From a virus, in IMG/VR virus record IMGVR_UViG_3300021197_000064, positions 1 through 51,339 of that record: a DNA stretch of 51,339 bases, one strand, 5' to 3'. Under the pieces are notes generated by a model. It did no database searches. It was not told the origin of the DNA and saw only the letters and a list, made by a program, of their open reading frames with translations. Of this stretch, positions 38,081 to 47,898 are shown one piece after another. The translations under genes and the position numbers were made by a program. Every line of letters begins with the position of its first letter. The first letter of the stretch is position 1.

Positions 38081-40021
38081 ATGAACAATTACCTACCAAC
38101 AGACTACCAAAACTTCATTGCGCTATCACGGTATGCCCGATGGAAAGAAGATGAACAACGCCGTGAGACATGGGGCGAGACAGTAGAACGATACTTTGAC
38201 TACATGAAGAACCATCTGTATAGCACGTGCAGATATGTAATGCCTGATGATTTAAGAGGCGAACTAGAGCAAGCTGTATTGAATCAAGACATCATGCCCA
38301 GCATGAGAGCATTGATGACTGCTGGCCCTGCGCTAGACCGCTGCCACGTGGGTGCATATAACTGTTCCTACGTGCCTATAGACAGCCCTAGAGCCTTTGA
38401 TGAGACTATGTATATACTTATGTGTGGCACAGGCGTAGGCTTCTCTGTAGAGCGTGAGAACGTGGACAAGCTGCCTATAGTTAATGAGGTGATGCATGAC
38501 ACAGATACAGTAATAAAGGTAGGTGATAGCCGCCCCGGTTGGTCAAAGTCTCTGCGTGAACTTATCTCTCTGTTATATGCTGGTCAGATACCAAAGTGGG
38601 ATGTATCCGATGTACGTCCTGCAGGTGCAAGGCTCAAGACATTTGGTGGTCGTGCCAGTGGCCCAGCACCACTAGAAGAGTTATTCCAGTTTGTTATTGA
38701 CAAGTTCAAGGCAGCTACTGGTCGCAGACTATGGCCCGTTGAGTGTCACGATATCATGTGCAAGATTGGTGAGGTTGTAGTTGTTGGTGGTGTACGCCGT
38801 TCTGCTCTTATTAGTCTGTCTAATCTTGGTGATGACCAGATGGCACATGCCAAGTCAGGTCAGTGGTGGGATACAGAACCACAACGTGCGTTAGCTAACA
38901 ACTCTGTAGCCTACAAAGGCAAGCCAGAGATGGGTACATTCATGCGTGAGTGGGTAGCACTGTATGAATCTAAGTCAGGGGAGCGTGGTATCTTCAATCG
39001 TGAAGCAGCAAAGGTACAGGCAGCTAAGAATGGTAGACGTGAGATAGAACATAGTTTCGGGTGCAACCCCTGCAGTGAAATTATATTGCGTCCATATCAG
39101 TTCTGTAATCTGTCGGAGGTAGTAGCACGTGCCAGTGACACGCAGCAGACGCTACGTGAGAAGGTACGCCTTGCTACAATCTTAGGCACGTTCCAATCCA
39201 CACTAACTGACTTCAAATACCTGCGTAATGTATGGAAGAAGAATACAGAGGAAGAGCGTTTGCTTGGTGTATCACTTACAGGCATCATGGACAACGACTT
39301 GCTTAGTGGTACATCAGCCCATCTTGGCAAGAACATTGGGCAAACACTGGAGACATTGCGTGATACAGCAGTAGAGACTAACGCTGCTATGGCTGAACAG
39401 CTTGGTATTCCACAGTCAACAGCCATTACATGCGTCAAGCCTAGTGGTACAGTGTCACAGCTTGTAGATAGTGCCAGTGGCATACATGCGAGGCATAATC
39501 CACACTACATTCGTACTGTACGTGGAGATAACAAAGACCCACTTACACAGTTCCTTATGTCAGAAGGTATACCAGCAGAGCCAGATGTTATGAAGCCAGA
39601 GTCCACTACAGTGTTCAGTTTTCCAATGGCATCACCACGTGGGGCTGTTACACGCACAATCCTGTCGGCTATTGAACAGCTTGAGTTGTGGCTTACCTAC
39701 CAGCGTTATTGGTGCGAACACAAACCGTCAGTGACAATCTCTGTCAAAGAGAATGAGTGGATGGATGTAGGTGCATGGGTGTACAAACACTTTGATGAAG
39801 TGTCAGGCATCAGTTTCTTACCATTCAGTGACCACACGTATAAGCAAGCACCATATCAGGACTGTACAGAAGATGAATATGATGCTATGATAATACAGAT
39901 GCCTAGAAGTGTTGATTGGGCAAAGCTACAGGAGTTTGAGAAAGAAGACATGACAACAGGAGGACGTGAGTTGGCATGTACAGCAGATGCTTGTGAGGTA
40001 GTGGACTTGAATGCAGCATGA
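38081..40021 (+). CDS. nrdJ: class II (adenosylcobalamin-dependent) ribonucleotide reductase
   Basis: 646 residues from the ATG at 38081, eight nt after CGGAG; in-frame starts at 38072 and 38075 are too close to it. The active-site NPCSEI (329-334) provides C331 and E333 equivalent to C408 and E410 of the Lactobacillus leichmannii enzyme. The YNCSY motif supplies C95, and the C-terminal CTADAC gives C633 and C638 for re-reduction. The size and single chain fit a monomeric B12-dependent RNR. It makes deoxynucleotides from ribonucleotides, and depends on host cobalamin. It is placed after the DUF3310 gene and before small genes of unknown function. Confidence 0.92.
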   Translation: MNNYLPTDYQNFIALSRYARWKEDEQRRETWGETVERYFDYMKNHLYSTCRYVMPDDLRGELEQAVLNQDIMPSMRALMTAGPALDRCHVGAYNCSYVPIDSPRAFDETMYILMCGTGVGFSVERENVDKLPIVNEVMHDTDTVIKVGDSRPGWSKSLRELISLLYAGQIPKWDVSDVRPAGARLKTFGGRASGPAPLEELFQFVIDKFKAATGRRLWPVECHDIMCKIGEVVVVGGVRRSALISLSNLGDDQMAHAKSGQWWDTEPQRALANNSVAYKGKPEMGTFMREWVALYESKSGERGIFNREAAKVQAAKNGRREIEHSFGCNPCSEIILRPYQFCNLSEVVARASDTQQTLREKVRLATILGTFQSTLTDFKYLRNVWKKNTEEERLLGVSLTGIMDNDLLSGTSAHLGKNIGQTLETLRDTAVETNAAMAEQLGIPQSTAITCVKPSGTVSQLVDSASGIHARHNPHYIRTVRGDNKDPLTQFLMSEGIPAEPDVMKPESTTVFSFPMASPRGAVTRTILSAIEQLELWLTYQRYWCEHKPSVTISVKENEWMDVGAWVYKHFDEVSGISFLPFSDHTYKQAPYQDCTEDEYDAMIIQMPRSVDWAKLQEFEKEDMTTGGRELACTADACEVVDLNAA

Positions 40022-40035
40022 TTGAAGGAGTGGAC

Positions 40036-40155
40036 ATGCCTACATGGTGGCAGTGGTGGCTGATACTAGCTATCACTGTCAACACCACAATCAATTTGAT
40101 TGTATTCTTCAAGCATAGGTTTAGAAAAAGGAGTGATAATGGTAAGAAAAATTGA
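40036..40155 (+). CDS. short membrane peptide
   Basis: 39 residues from the ATG at 40036, six nt after AAGGAG. One hydrophobic span (WWQWWLILAITVNTTINLIV) and a basic C-terminus. It starts 14 nt after the RNR stop. Function unknown. Confidence 0.5.
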   Translation: MPTWWQWWLILAITVNTTINLIVFFKHRFRKRSDNGKKN

Positions 40156-40372
40156 AGTACTAAAAGTAGTAGAACATGAAAATGGTTCAGCTACTGTTGT
40201 GTTTGATTGTGATGATGAATCGAGAAAGGCACTAATTAATGAAGGCTTATTATCATTAATCACAAAAGCAGTAGACAAAAACAATGAAGAGTATGATTGG
40301 CATACGGAAGGAAAGGAGTTGACAGATGAGAGAGATGATGATACAAACACTAAAGCAACACGCAAAGGCTAA
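40139..40372 (+). CDS. small hypothetical protein
   Basis: 77 residues from the ATG at 40139 (MVRKIEVLKVVEHENGSATV ...), following AAAAGGAG. An alpha/beta fold with conserved-looking VFDCDDESRKALI. No family. Overlaps both neighbours. Confidence 0.55.
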   Translation: MVRKIEVLKVVEHENGSATVVFDCDDESRKALINEGLLSLITKAVDKNNEEYDWHTEGKELTDERDDDTNTKATRKG

Positions 40373-40529
40373 TAGCCAGTTGCATTGTATGAATATTGAG
40401 GTCTATCTTAAAAATCCAGCAGGTATAGGAGAGCATTCAGACATCATGGAAGCCATACAAGCAGAGTTAGACAAGATGGCTATGTATGAAGACAGACTAG
40501 ATATTTTGGACAACTACTTTAATGAGTAA
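40326..40529 (+). CDS. small hypothetical protein
   Basis: 67 residues, ATG eight nt after AAGGAG. Contains MREMMIQTLKQHAKANSQLH and a helical end (IMEAIQAELDKMAMYEDRLD). Overlaps the preceding gene by 47 nt. Confidence 0.5.
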   Translation: MREMMIQTLKQHAKANSQLHCMNIEVYLKNPAGIGEHSDIMEAIQAELDKMAMYEDRLDILDNYFNE

Positions 40530-40647
40530 GTTGGTGTGGAAACGGGGAGAGGATTGGTTGATAGCTAATCCACCCCGCAAGTCTGAACAGTACAAAGAGT
40601 GGCTAAAAGAAAAGGAGAAGCACGATGACAAAAAAGAAAACAAGTGA
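40522..40647 (+). CDS. short hydrophilic protein
   Basis: 41 residues (MSKLVWKRGEDWLIANPPRK ...), overlapping the next gene by 23 nt. Weakly supported. Confidence 0.4.
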   Translation: MSKLVWKRGEDWLIANPPRKSEQYKEWLKEKEKHDDKKENK

Positions 40648-40843
40648 GGACAAGCAGGTAGTTAATATTGACGGTGAAGACTACGCCTTTGATGATTTGA
40701 CTGACCTGCAAAAGTATATGCTGGAACAAGTAGTAGATTTAAAAGGCAGAATAAGAACTGCCCGACTACACTTAGATCAGCTTAAAGTTGCCAGCGCAGA
40801 GTTTGGCAGGAACCTTTCTGAGTCTGTAAAAAAGGGAGAGTAA
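40625..40843 (+). CDS. small coiled-coil protein
   Basis: 72 residues; ATG follows AAAAGGAG. Contains FDDLTDLQKYMLEQVVDLKG and RTARLHLDQLKVASAEFGRN, likely helical. No named family. Confidence 0.55.
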   Translation: MTKKKTSEDKQVVNIDGEDYAFDDLTDLQKYMLEQVVDLKGRIRTARLHLDQLKVASAEFGRNLSESVKKGE

Positions 40844-40845
40844 CT

Positions 40846-41388
40846 ATGTTCGTAGATAGTCTTAAACCAAACTACACAAAAGAAGAGGCTGTGTTTGAGG
40901 ACGGAGAATGGTGGTATATACAACCGGGAGACGGTACTCGTAGACGTATTGCATCTCACGCACGTAAAAATACTACTCGCATGTTTGTTAATGGTAAGTA
41001 CGTGCCTAAGTCAGACCCCTTGCACAAACCGGGCAACTGGAAAACATGGACACACGTACACTCTCTTGAGAAGTTAGAGAGTACAGATTCAGGAGTAGCT
41101 GGATACGTTTATGTAATAGTAAATGAGGCTTGGCCTGAGTGGGTAAAGATTGGCTGCGCTAAAGATGCTGATGATCGTCTGAATAGCTATCAAACCTACT
41201 CACCATTTCGTGATTACTCTATTGTTGCCCGAATCAAAACAGACAACAGGCACATGGAAGAAAAAGAAATGCACAAAGCCTTTACTCACTTTGCAAAGGA
41301 GCGAAAGAACGAGTGGTTTAAGATTGATAGAGTAACAGCGATCAAGATATTTAACTACAAGCTGAAGGAGAAAGAGGATGCGGCGTAA
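40846..41388 (+). CDS. GIY-YIG-like (T5orf172/MUG113-type) protein
   Basis: 180 residues. The C-terminal half has YVYVIVNEAWPEWVKIGCA (87-105), with a degenerate GIY-YIG-type YVYVIVN and VKIG, then R111 and E130-135 region (HMEEKEMHKAF). This is the T5orf172/MUG113 branch of the nuclease superfamily. Such proteins nick DNA, mostly with unknown roles. The first 80 residues (SLKPNYTKEEAVFEDGEWWY) are unrelated. It lies in the late early block. Confidence 0.65.
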   Translation: MFVDSLKPNYTKEEAVFEDGEWWYIQPGDGTRRRIASHARKNTTRMFVNGKYVPKSDPLHKPGNWKTWTHVHSLEKLESTDSGVAGYVYVIVNEAWPEWVKIGCAKDADDRLNSYQTYSPFRDYSIVARIKTDNRHMEEKEMHKAFTHFAKERKNEWFKIDRVTAIKIFNYKLKEKEDAA

Positions 41389-41617
41389 CGGCCTAAGTAA
41401 ATACGATGCCCCACTTAGAGTACAATACGAGTGGGGCTATCAAGACTTCTTTAATTGGGGAGAGTCTGTTGAGAGTGATAGGATAAAGCCCAAGGTAGAA
41501 AGGAAGCTGCACCATAACACAATGCAGTTTCGTGAGTGGCAGAGAGGATGGAATGATGCTTACTATGCCAACCTAAAGAGAGTGCAACGCAATGAACAAG
41601 CTAGAGCAAGAAGCTAA
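41378..41617 (+). CDS. small basic hypothetical protein
   Basis: 79 residues; overlaps the upstream gene by 11 nt. Contains LSKYDAPLRVQYEWGYQDFF and FREWQRGWNDAYYANLKRVQ. Aromatic and basic. No family. Confidence 0.55.
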   Translation: MRRNGLSKYDAPLRVQYEWGYQDFFNWGESVESDRIKPKVERKLHHNTMQFREWQRGWNDAYYANLKRVQRNEQARARS

Positions 41618-41978
41618 AGATTGGATGAAGGAGAAATATATGTATGGTATTACAGCTAAAGCGTACCAGATAGCAGCGTGTGAAACTGCCATCTTCCCAA
41701 AGGAAAAGGCCACAGAGTATTTGACTCTGGGCCTGACGGGTGAAGCAGGGGAAATTGCTAACAAGGTTAAGAAGTTTATTCGTGACGGCGCACCACCAGA
41801 CGAGTATGAAGCCAAGAAGATAGAGATTGGCTACGAGATTGGTGATGTTATGTGGTACTGTGCTGTATTAGCAGAAGAAATGGGGATGGACCTTGGACAT
41901 ATCATGGAGAACAATCTACAGAAATTGGCTGACCGCAAGGCTAGGGGTACTCTGTCTGGCTCTGGTGACAATCGTTAA
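41592..41978 (+). CDS. MazG-family nucleotide pyrophosphohydrolase
   Basis: 128 residues. EKATEYLTLGLTGEAGEIAN carries the typical LGLxGEAGE signature; the second motif is KIEIGYEIGDVMWYCAVLAE, with EIGDV. These two acidic motifs bind metal for hydrolysis of nucleoside triphosphates or (p)ppGpp. In phages MazG is thought to adjust host stringent signals or nucleotide pools. Overlaps the upstream gene by 26 nt. Confidence 0.9.
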   Translation: MNKLEQEAKDWMKEKYMYGITAKAYQIAACETAIFPKEKATEYLTLGLTGEAGEIANKVKKFIRDGAPPDEYEAKKIEIGYEIGDVMWYCAVLAEEMGMDLGHIMENNLQKLADRKARGTLSGSGDNR

Positions 41979-41997
41979 GTATACTATAGGGGGTGCT

Positions 41998-42117
41998 ATG
42001 TGCCTGTGGTTAATTTATATTGTGGGCATGGCACTAACTAATACCATATGTGATTGTGTCAGAGACTTTAACGGTTGGTGGGAGTTAGAATACTGGATAA
42101 AAAAAGAAGGGGCTTAA
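41998..42117 (+). CDS. short membrane protein, last gene of the rightward block
   Basis: 39 residues from the ATG at 41998 after AGGGGG (MCLWLIYIVGMALTNTICDC ...). One hydrophobic segment and Cys residues near C20. Its stop directly abuts the terminator. Confidence 0.55.
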   Translation: MCLWLIYIVGMALTNTICDCVRDFNGWWELEYWIKKEGA

Positions 42118-42133
42118 TTGCCCCTTTTTTATT
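42100..42133. terminator. bidirectional intrinsic terminator
   Basis: GGGGC (42109-42113) and GCCCC (42120-42124) pair over a 6-nt loop, flanked on the left by an A-run and on the right by TTTTTT. The A-run gives a U-run on the other strand, so it works for both converging blocks: it follows the stop of 41998-42117 and the 3' end of 42129-45839. Confidence 0.85.
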
Positions 42134-45100
42134 GTTTAGCCTCTGCGTTAGCTATCCGTATCGCCAATCTAAGATGGTTTACTTCTGGCTCTAGTTCCTG
42201 CATCTCCATTACACTTCTACCTCCATAATCAGGATGTTGACGGTAGTAGTCATCAGCAAGTCTACGTTTTAGCTTTGATAGCTTTGTATATTGTGCTTTA
42301 TCAAATGCCGTAAACGGTTTATTAAATTTAGAGGCATCATTCTCCGCTTCAACTACAGCTAATCGTTTTGCTCTTGATCTAAATTGTTTAATTGTGTTCG
42401 TTATCTTTGCCTTCTTTTGATTTAGGCTTAACCGTTTGTACTCTGGTGTATTTACAAGTTTGTTTACTTCTTTTTCAAACTCTATACCCATATACTTTTT
42501 TACAAGGGCATCAGCTTCTTTAGCCCCTGTTCCCGGCACAATGGCATAATCTTTAATGCCAAGTCGCACCAACTCCTTTTCACCGTCAGACCTTTCTGCA
42601 ACCTTACGTGGTGTTCCAAACAATTGTGAAGTAAGAGAACTCTGCCTATACAAAGGGTCTTCTCTGGTAGCTGCTTGGAACTCTGGTAAGTCTTTAGACA
42701 AACCGGGAAGTTCTTTTTGTATCGTAGCTGCAAAACCGCTACTAAATCTATCACCAAATCCTATACCGCTAGTTTGTTTAGCATCTCTAACAATAGCAGC
42801 CTCTGTATCATATGCAGCCTGTACATCACGAACTACACGTAGTGGTGTTACAGCCCCACCAAATAGAGTTGCTGTGTATTGACCCATTACTTCAGCGAAT
42901 TTTTCGGATTTAAGAAAATCTGTTTCTCCTGCTACTAAGTCTTCAAATTGGTCAATAACAAAAGAACTAGCACCAGTTCTAAACTGTGCGCCTGTTACAC
43001 CTTCAAAGGTTTCAACTAGATTTACATCAGCAGATATATCAGGCTGCTCAATTGTACCTAGAGTTACATCTTCAGTAACACCTGCTTTAACTATTAAATC
43101 AGCGATAGCAAGGTAAGGAGTGATAGGGAAGTATGGACGTAAATCACCTGTCCTACCATCATCCGTTTTATATTCATACCAGTTAGTGTCTTGATTACTT
43201 GCACGATGATTGATAGCTGCATATAAAGCGGCTGTTCCAACCATGCCCGATGATAGTTCCTTACGTGCTTGGTTAGCTACTTGCTGCGCCTGTGTGGCTT
43301 TCTTGTCTGCCTCTTTTGCTAGTGCTTTAGCCTCTGTACGCAGCTTCCTAGACAGGTTCATATCCCCCGCCTTCTTAGCCTGTTCAGCAGCCTCATCAGC
43401 TAGTTCACCAGCCTTCCTAGCAGTCTCTGAGGCTTTCTGTATAGCCTTCCTAGTGAACACGCTTTTACTGACGCCTGTGACCACGCTGGCAGGGCTGTAC
43501 TGGAATTGAAACTGCAAGGCATTAACCATAAACTTAGCAAATGGAAACGCTGCTGTACCAATAGGAGCAGGTATTGGTCCTAGTCTTTCATTAAACTTTA
43601 AGAAAGCGTAGGCAAGAGAATCACCCGGCTTGCCACCAGACTCTTTAGGTATTCTTGCAAAGGTAAATGCCAGAGACTCTTCAACCGCATTCTCCAATAC
43701 TTTTGGTGGCAGCACTTTACCTGATGCCACAAACTCTTCCATACTTTTAAACTGACCTACCTTAGTAGGGTTGTCTACAATAAGACCAGAACGGCGTAGC
43801 TGTTTATCAATTGTATCTACAAAGATAGCCCGTCTAAAGAATAAATCTTGCCCTATGTTAAGACCATTAAGAAACCGTGTGGCTTTTGACAACTCTTTGT
43901 CAGGTGCTAGTTCGTTTAACGATCTGTTCATATTAGCAAGAAGCCTTGGGTTATGCTGCAGCAAAGCGTCAGATATCTCTGCTGTTTCGTTAGCATCTGC
44001 CATCTTACCTAAAGCACCAAAGCCATCACGTACAGCCTCACGCAAACTAAACTTAGGTGGAGACAATGATGTTGTGCCATTTAGTGAGGCATCTACTTGC
44101 CTTCCCATTTGATATATTACAGATTCTAAAGTTCCTGCAAGGCCATCCATACCCAGCCTAGTCACGGCACTATATACGTTACGCATTGTAGTTGATATCT
44201 GCGTGACCATTAATGCTCTACGCTCACGGTCTAGCTTCCTACCAAATTCTATTGCCTTGCCCATAGGGCCAACTATCCCGTCAGGATCATCAAATACTTT
44301 TAGCTGCTGTTGAAACTCTGGATCAATCTCAAAGAATGCCTTTAGAACTTTACCTGTTTGACTTCCTGATTGTAATATCTTAGCTGCTTCACTAGCTGAT
44401 GCGCCAAACGCATTTCTAAACTGCTCAATGGATAAGCCCTGCTTAGATATAGCTTGCTCAAGACTGTTAATTAACTCCTCGTTGGTAGTTCCTTCAGGCA
44501 AGAAGTCTAACAGATTTTCGCCGCCTTCTATATCATCTAGCATCTTTCTAGTTTGTTCAATAGCATCCCCTGCTTTGCCACCTTTTTGTGCAGCAGTAGC
44601 AAGATTGTCTGACAATACTTTAGTCATAACCTCAAAGGCTTTTGTATCTGCGTTAGCTATCTTACCAAGATCGCCTGTTTCAGCCATGTCACGAACAATG
44701 TCTGTTAACACACCGCCTACACGTTTCATTACTTCTGAATTGTAGGCACGAGCCTGATCTTCACTAGCACCTTCAGCTAAGTCATCAAGAACTTTACGGC
44801 CCTGTGTTAAGTCAATAATGCCATTAGCTAGATCACTACCGGGAACTAGAGTTGCACTATCGCTACGCTGTGCAGCTTCTTGTGCCGCAAGGTCTTTGTT
44901 TCTAGCAACAAGTCCATCTGCAATCTTTTGTTTTTTGTCAAATGTATCTTGTACATTACGTAGTATTTTGCTACCGCCTAAACCACCAGACAGTTTAACA
45001 CCTAAAGCACCAGCACCAAGACCAATGCCACCTACTAATGCAGCCCGTCCAAAGTCACGCTCTGTAGGTGTGTCCTCACCATACCTTTGTGATAGCATAT

Positions 45101-45839
45101 CTACTTCTTGCTGCTTTAGGTCTTGTACAGCAGCAGCACCTGCTTCTACAGCTACACCGCCAGCAGCAATCTTGCCAGCCTTTGTACCTATCATACGTTT
45201 AGCTGATAGTTTAGCTGCTTCTTCTAATGCTAGTTTTTTGCCGCCCTCTTTTAGTGCTTTTGTTATTGCTCTAGTAGCAACAAAACCCGCAACTTTACCA
45301 GTACCAAAACCGATATAGTTAAGCGGGTCAAATATAAGTGACTTACCAAAGTCACGCATTGCAGATACAGCACCAGTACCACCATCTTCATAGAAGTCAG
45401 GCAGTCTGTCAAGCTGACTATACAAATAGCCAAACTTCATGCGGTCTTCTTCACTTGCTGTTCGCACCCAATCAAGCTGTGCGCCCATGTCAAGAGAGTT
45501 AAACTCAAACTCACGTGTATGTGTTAGAAATCTACGCAGATAGTCAGCGTTGCTTTCACCCTCTTCTTGATCTCCCTTTTTACCAAAGCGTTTTTTCTGA
45601 TACTCACGGAGCATTTCCATGTAGTCTGTATCAGAAGCCATGTCATCAAAAGATATAGCTTGATTTAGCTGCCTATCTTCTGGCTTATCAAACTCAATGT
45701 CTGGCTTGGGTGGAGCAAACTCTTCAGGTATAGGTTCAGCGTCTACTTCAAGTAGAGATGAAGGGTTGAAAGAACCTGTTGATTCTATCTTTGTATCCTC
45801 ATCTACAGGTTTAAGAAGAGTGGAGGGATCAAAAGCCAT
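42129..45839 (-). CDS. large internal virion / DNA-ejection protein
   Basis: 1236 residues. Mostly helical with amphipathic and membrane-like pieces (GLGAGALGVKLSGGLGG; GFVATRAITKALKEGG). Long coiled-coil stretch near the C-terminal third (ARKAGELADEAAEQAKKAGD ... ADKKATQAQQVANQARK). It ends with a helical, basic section. Size and position, the last gene of the late block, match the T7 gp16-type ejection proteins, which are released with the DNA. No lytic motif was seen. Its start overlaps the upstream gene's stop by one base. Confidence 0.65.
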   Translation of the reverse strand: MAFDPSTLLKPVDEDTKIESTGSFNPSSLLEVDAEPIPEEFAPPKPDIEFDKPEDRQLNQAISFDDMASDTDYMEMLREYQKKRFGKKGDQEEGESNADYLRRFLTHTREFEFNSLDMGAQLDWVRTASEEDRMKFGYLYSQLDRLPDFYEDGGTGAVSAMRDFGKSLIFDPLNYIGFGTGKVAGFVATRAITKALKEGGKKLALEEAAKLSAKRMIGTKAGKIAAGGVAVEAGAAAVQDLKQQEVDMLSQRYGEDTPTERDFGRAALVGGIGLGAGALGVKLSGGLGGSKILRNVQDTFDKKQKIADGLVARNKDLAAQEAAQRSDSATLVPGSDLANGIIDLTQGRKVLDDLAEGASEDQARAYNSEVMKRVGGVLTDIVRDMAETGDLGKIANADTKAFEVMTKVLSDNLATAAQKGGKAGDAIEQTRKMLDDIEGGENLLDFLPEGTTNEELINSLEQAISKQGLSIEQFRNAFGASASEAAKILQSGSQTGKVLKAFFEIDPEFQQQLKVFDDPDGIVGPMGKAIEFGRKLDRERRALMVTQISTTMRNVYSAVTRLGMDGLAGTLESVIYQMGRQVDASLNGTTSLSPPKFSLREAVRDGFGALGKMADANETAEISDALLQHNPRLLANMNRSLNELAPDKELSKATRFLNGLNIGQDLFFRRAIFVDTIDKQLRRSGLIVDNPTKVGQFKSMEEFVASGKVLPPKVLENAVEESLAFTFARIPKESGGKPGDSLAYAFLKFNERLGPIPAPIGTAAFPFAKFMVNALQFQFQYSPASVVTGVSKSVFTRKAIQKASETARKAGELADEAAEQAKKAGDMNLSRKLRTEAKALAKEADKKATQAQQVANQARKELSSGMVGTAALYAAINHRASNQDTNWYEYKTDDGRTGDLRPYFPITPYLAIADLIVKAGVTEDVTLGTIEQPDISADVNLVETFEGVTGAQFRTGASSFVIDQFEDLVAGETDFLKSEKFAEVMGQYTATLFGGAVTPLRVVRDVQAAYDTEAAIVRDAKQTSGIGFGDRFSSGFAATIQKELPGLSKDLPEFQAATREDPLYRQSSLTSQLFGTPRKVAERSDGEKELVRLGIKDYAIVPGTGAKEADALVKKYMGIEFEKEVNKLVNTPEYKRLSLNQKKAKITNTIKQFRSRAKRLAVVEAENDASKFNKPFTAFDKAQYTKLSKLKRRLADDYYRQHPDYGGRSVMEMQELEPEVNHLRLAIRIANAEAKQ

Positions 45840-47383
45840 TAACCAAACCTTCTAGTTTCTGCTCCTTCAAGTATGTTAGGAGTTTTACTTGTTTCATTTT
45901 CTTGAGAAGGATTTAAGAAACTTTCTAATTCAGCTTCCTCCTTTATTCTTTGCTGTTCTATTTGCTCTATTCTACTTCTAATAGGAGTTAAAACTTCAAT
46001 GATTTTACTAGCCGCTACTCCTGCTTCTTGCATTTGTTTGGCTAATAAATCTATAGAGACATTAGGATTATTAGCAATAATATACTCAGCAAATCCAGAA
46101 GGATTAGAAATCACGTTTTCTGGTTTATCAAAACCTGAATCTTCTATAGCCATACCCACTATATCTTTAGCTATATCTCCAGATTCTAAATCTGAATCTT
46201 CTTCTGTAATTGTTTCTGCTTCTGTTTCTGTGCCATCTTCTTTACTCTTTGCAATGTCCTCTTGAACTTGTTTAACAACACCGCCAAGTTGATGACCTGT
46301 AATATATGCAGATGCATCTACACTAACAGCCTCGCCGTCTGCATCAAGCAGGTTATCTTTTACCCAGCCTACACGTCTTTGATTTACTACCTTGTTTCTG
46401 TAAGCTACAGCATCTTGACCTGTAAGCCTTTGCCCTGTCGGCTCACCGTCTGCACCAAGAGGATTCTCAACAATAGCAGCTTGACCCGGTTTACCTGCTA
46501 CGTAACCCATGTCTTCTTCTACACCTGTTCTCCAACTTTTAAATTGGCTAGTTAACTCTGTTAAAGTAGTGCCACCTGTAGTACCTGCCTCTGCTTCTCT
46601 AAATAGTTCTGTGCCTAGTAGAATACGAGAATTTTCATCCTGTATTCTTTCTTTTTCGGTATCATCTAAATCTGAATTAGAAAGTAATAGCAGATTGTAC
46701 TGGAATTTAGGTTCGCCTACTAGAGTTTCTGCAGCAACCTTTCTTGCATACTCTTCTGTTCCCACAAGACCTGATCTATCTAGCGTAGCTTTAGCAAAGT
46801 CGGTAACATCTTCATATGTACGTGCTTTGATAAGTGAGTTAACATCTTCTGATACTGCTGCACCTATATCTCCTGAACCCGGACTTATTAAATTTAGTAA
46901 ACCTGATCCTCTAAAGGCAGTTTGAGTTTGCACGTCAATAGGCTTAATTTCTTGATATAGAGATTGCCTACCTGCAGTAAGTTTAGCTTTACCTGTTGTT
47001 TCATCATAATATGAAGACAAATCTAAGCCATCTAAATTTAGTTTGTCTGTAATGTCATAAGCACCTAATTTATCACGAGTGTCAGTTACATCAGTTAAAT
47101 ACTTTTCTACACTATCTACTGTACCGCCAATAGCAGTATAAGCAGCTAGTGCTTTTGCTTCATCTCCATTAAATTCATTAATTAAAGTTGTTAATGCTTT
47201 ATCAACACGAGCATCATGCTCATCAGCAAGGTCCATCTTCTGTGCTTGCCGTGTTTCCCAAAACTGTCTGGCACGACTTACTTCTTTATCACGTCTATTC
47301 ATAGCACTTTTTAAAGACTGATCTACGCTTTCAGCTAAACCTTCAGCTAAACCTGTTCCAAATCCACCGCTAAACAATCCCAT
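45839..47383 (-). CDS. internal virion protein, helical
   Basis: 514 residues. Acidic, helical, with a Gly-rich start (MGLFSGGFGTGLAEGLAESV) and coiled-coil-like regions (ARVDKALTTLINEFNGDEAK; RIEQIEQQRIKEEAELESFL). Central segments GEPTGQRLTGQDAVAYRNKV suggest folded parts. It lies between two other probable virion genes and overlaps both by one base. The internal/ejection role is inferred from gene order and composition. Confidence 0.6.
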   Translation of the reverse strand: MGLFSGGFGTGLAEGLAESVDQSLKSAMNRRDKEVSRARQFWETRQAQKMDLADEHDARVDKALTTLINEFNGDEAKALAAYTAIGGTVDSVEKYLTDVTDTRDKLGAYDITDKLNLDGLDLSSYYDETTGKAKLTAGRQSLYQEIKPIDVQTQTAFRGSGLLNLISPGSGDIGAAVSEDVNSLIKARTYEDVTDFAKATLDRSGLVGTEEYARKVAAETLVGEPKFQYNLLLLSNSDLDDTEKERIQDENSRILLGTELFREAEAGTTGGTTLTELTSQFKSWRTGVEEDMGYVAGKPGQAAIVENPLGADGEPTGQRLTGQDAVAYRNKVVNQRRVGWVKDNLLDADGEAVSVDASAYITGHQLGGVVKQVQEDIAKSKEDGTETEAETITEEDSDLESGDIAKDIVGMAIEDSGFDKPENVISNPSGFAEYIIANNPNVSIDLLAKQMQEAGVAASKIIEVLTPIRSRIEQIEQQRIKEEAELESFLNPSQENETSKTPNILEGAETRRFG

Positions 47384-47898
47384 TATTTTCTCCGTGCCAT
47401 AAGACCTGATGAGTATTGGGCCTCTTTTTCACCCTCTTCTTCTGCTTCTTCTATTACTTCTTTAACATCAACCTCTTCTAAAGTCTTTGTATACTTTTTA
47501 GCTACCTTAGACAGCAAACTATTTCTAGTCTTACCTTTGTTTGGATTATCCAAGCCAGTTTGATATTTAACACCTGCCGTATCGCCAAGCATCATAATCA
47601 TTTCCATAAGCACGGGCATAATAAGAATGCCTACATCTACCGTATGCAGCCCCTGCATTACTCCTGACAACTGTATTGTATTAGCTAGTGCGCTTACAGG
47701 AACATCCATCTCTAGCACGTCTACAAGCTGAACCATAAAGTCTTCTTGAGCCATGCGAGACAGGTAATATTCCATTGCATCATCCACATTTGAATATTGT
47801 GGCGGTGACTGCCAAGGTCTTGCGCCTAACTCTGAAGTAAGAGACTCACCCGGAATAGGGCTGTCAAACATTGGTTCATTAGTTTCAAGCATCATCAT
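47383..47898 (-). CDS. probable virion accessory protein
   Basis: 171 residues. Contains SPPQYSNVDDAMEYYLSRMA and a hydrophobic stretch (VGILIMPVLMEMIMMLGDTA, about 90-110), then a charged C-terminus (KVAKKYTKTLEEVDVKEVIE). Its start overlaps the upstream gene by 14 nt. Possible inner-virion or membrane-interacting factor; no family recognised. Confidence 0.55.
   Translation of the reverse strand: MMMLETNEPMFDSPIPGESLTSELGARPWQSPPQYSNVDDAMEYYLSRMAQEDFMVQLVDVLEMDVPVSALANTIQLSGVMQGLHTVDVGILIMPVLMEMIMMLGDTAGVKYQTGLDNPNKGKTRNSLLSKVAKKYTKTLEEVDVKEVIEEAEEEGEKEAQYSSGLMARRK

Noticed and set aside
41975-41995. T7-like promoter ending ACTATAGGGGG before the last rightward gene
   Set aside because: Only the last nine bases resemble the T7 consensus, and no T7-type RNA polymerase gene is in the window.
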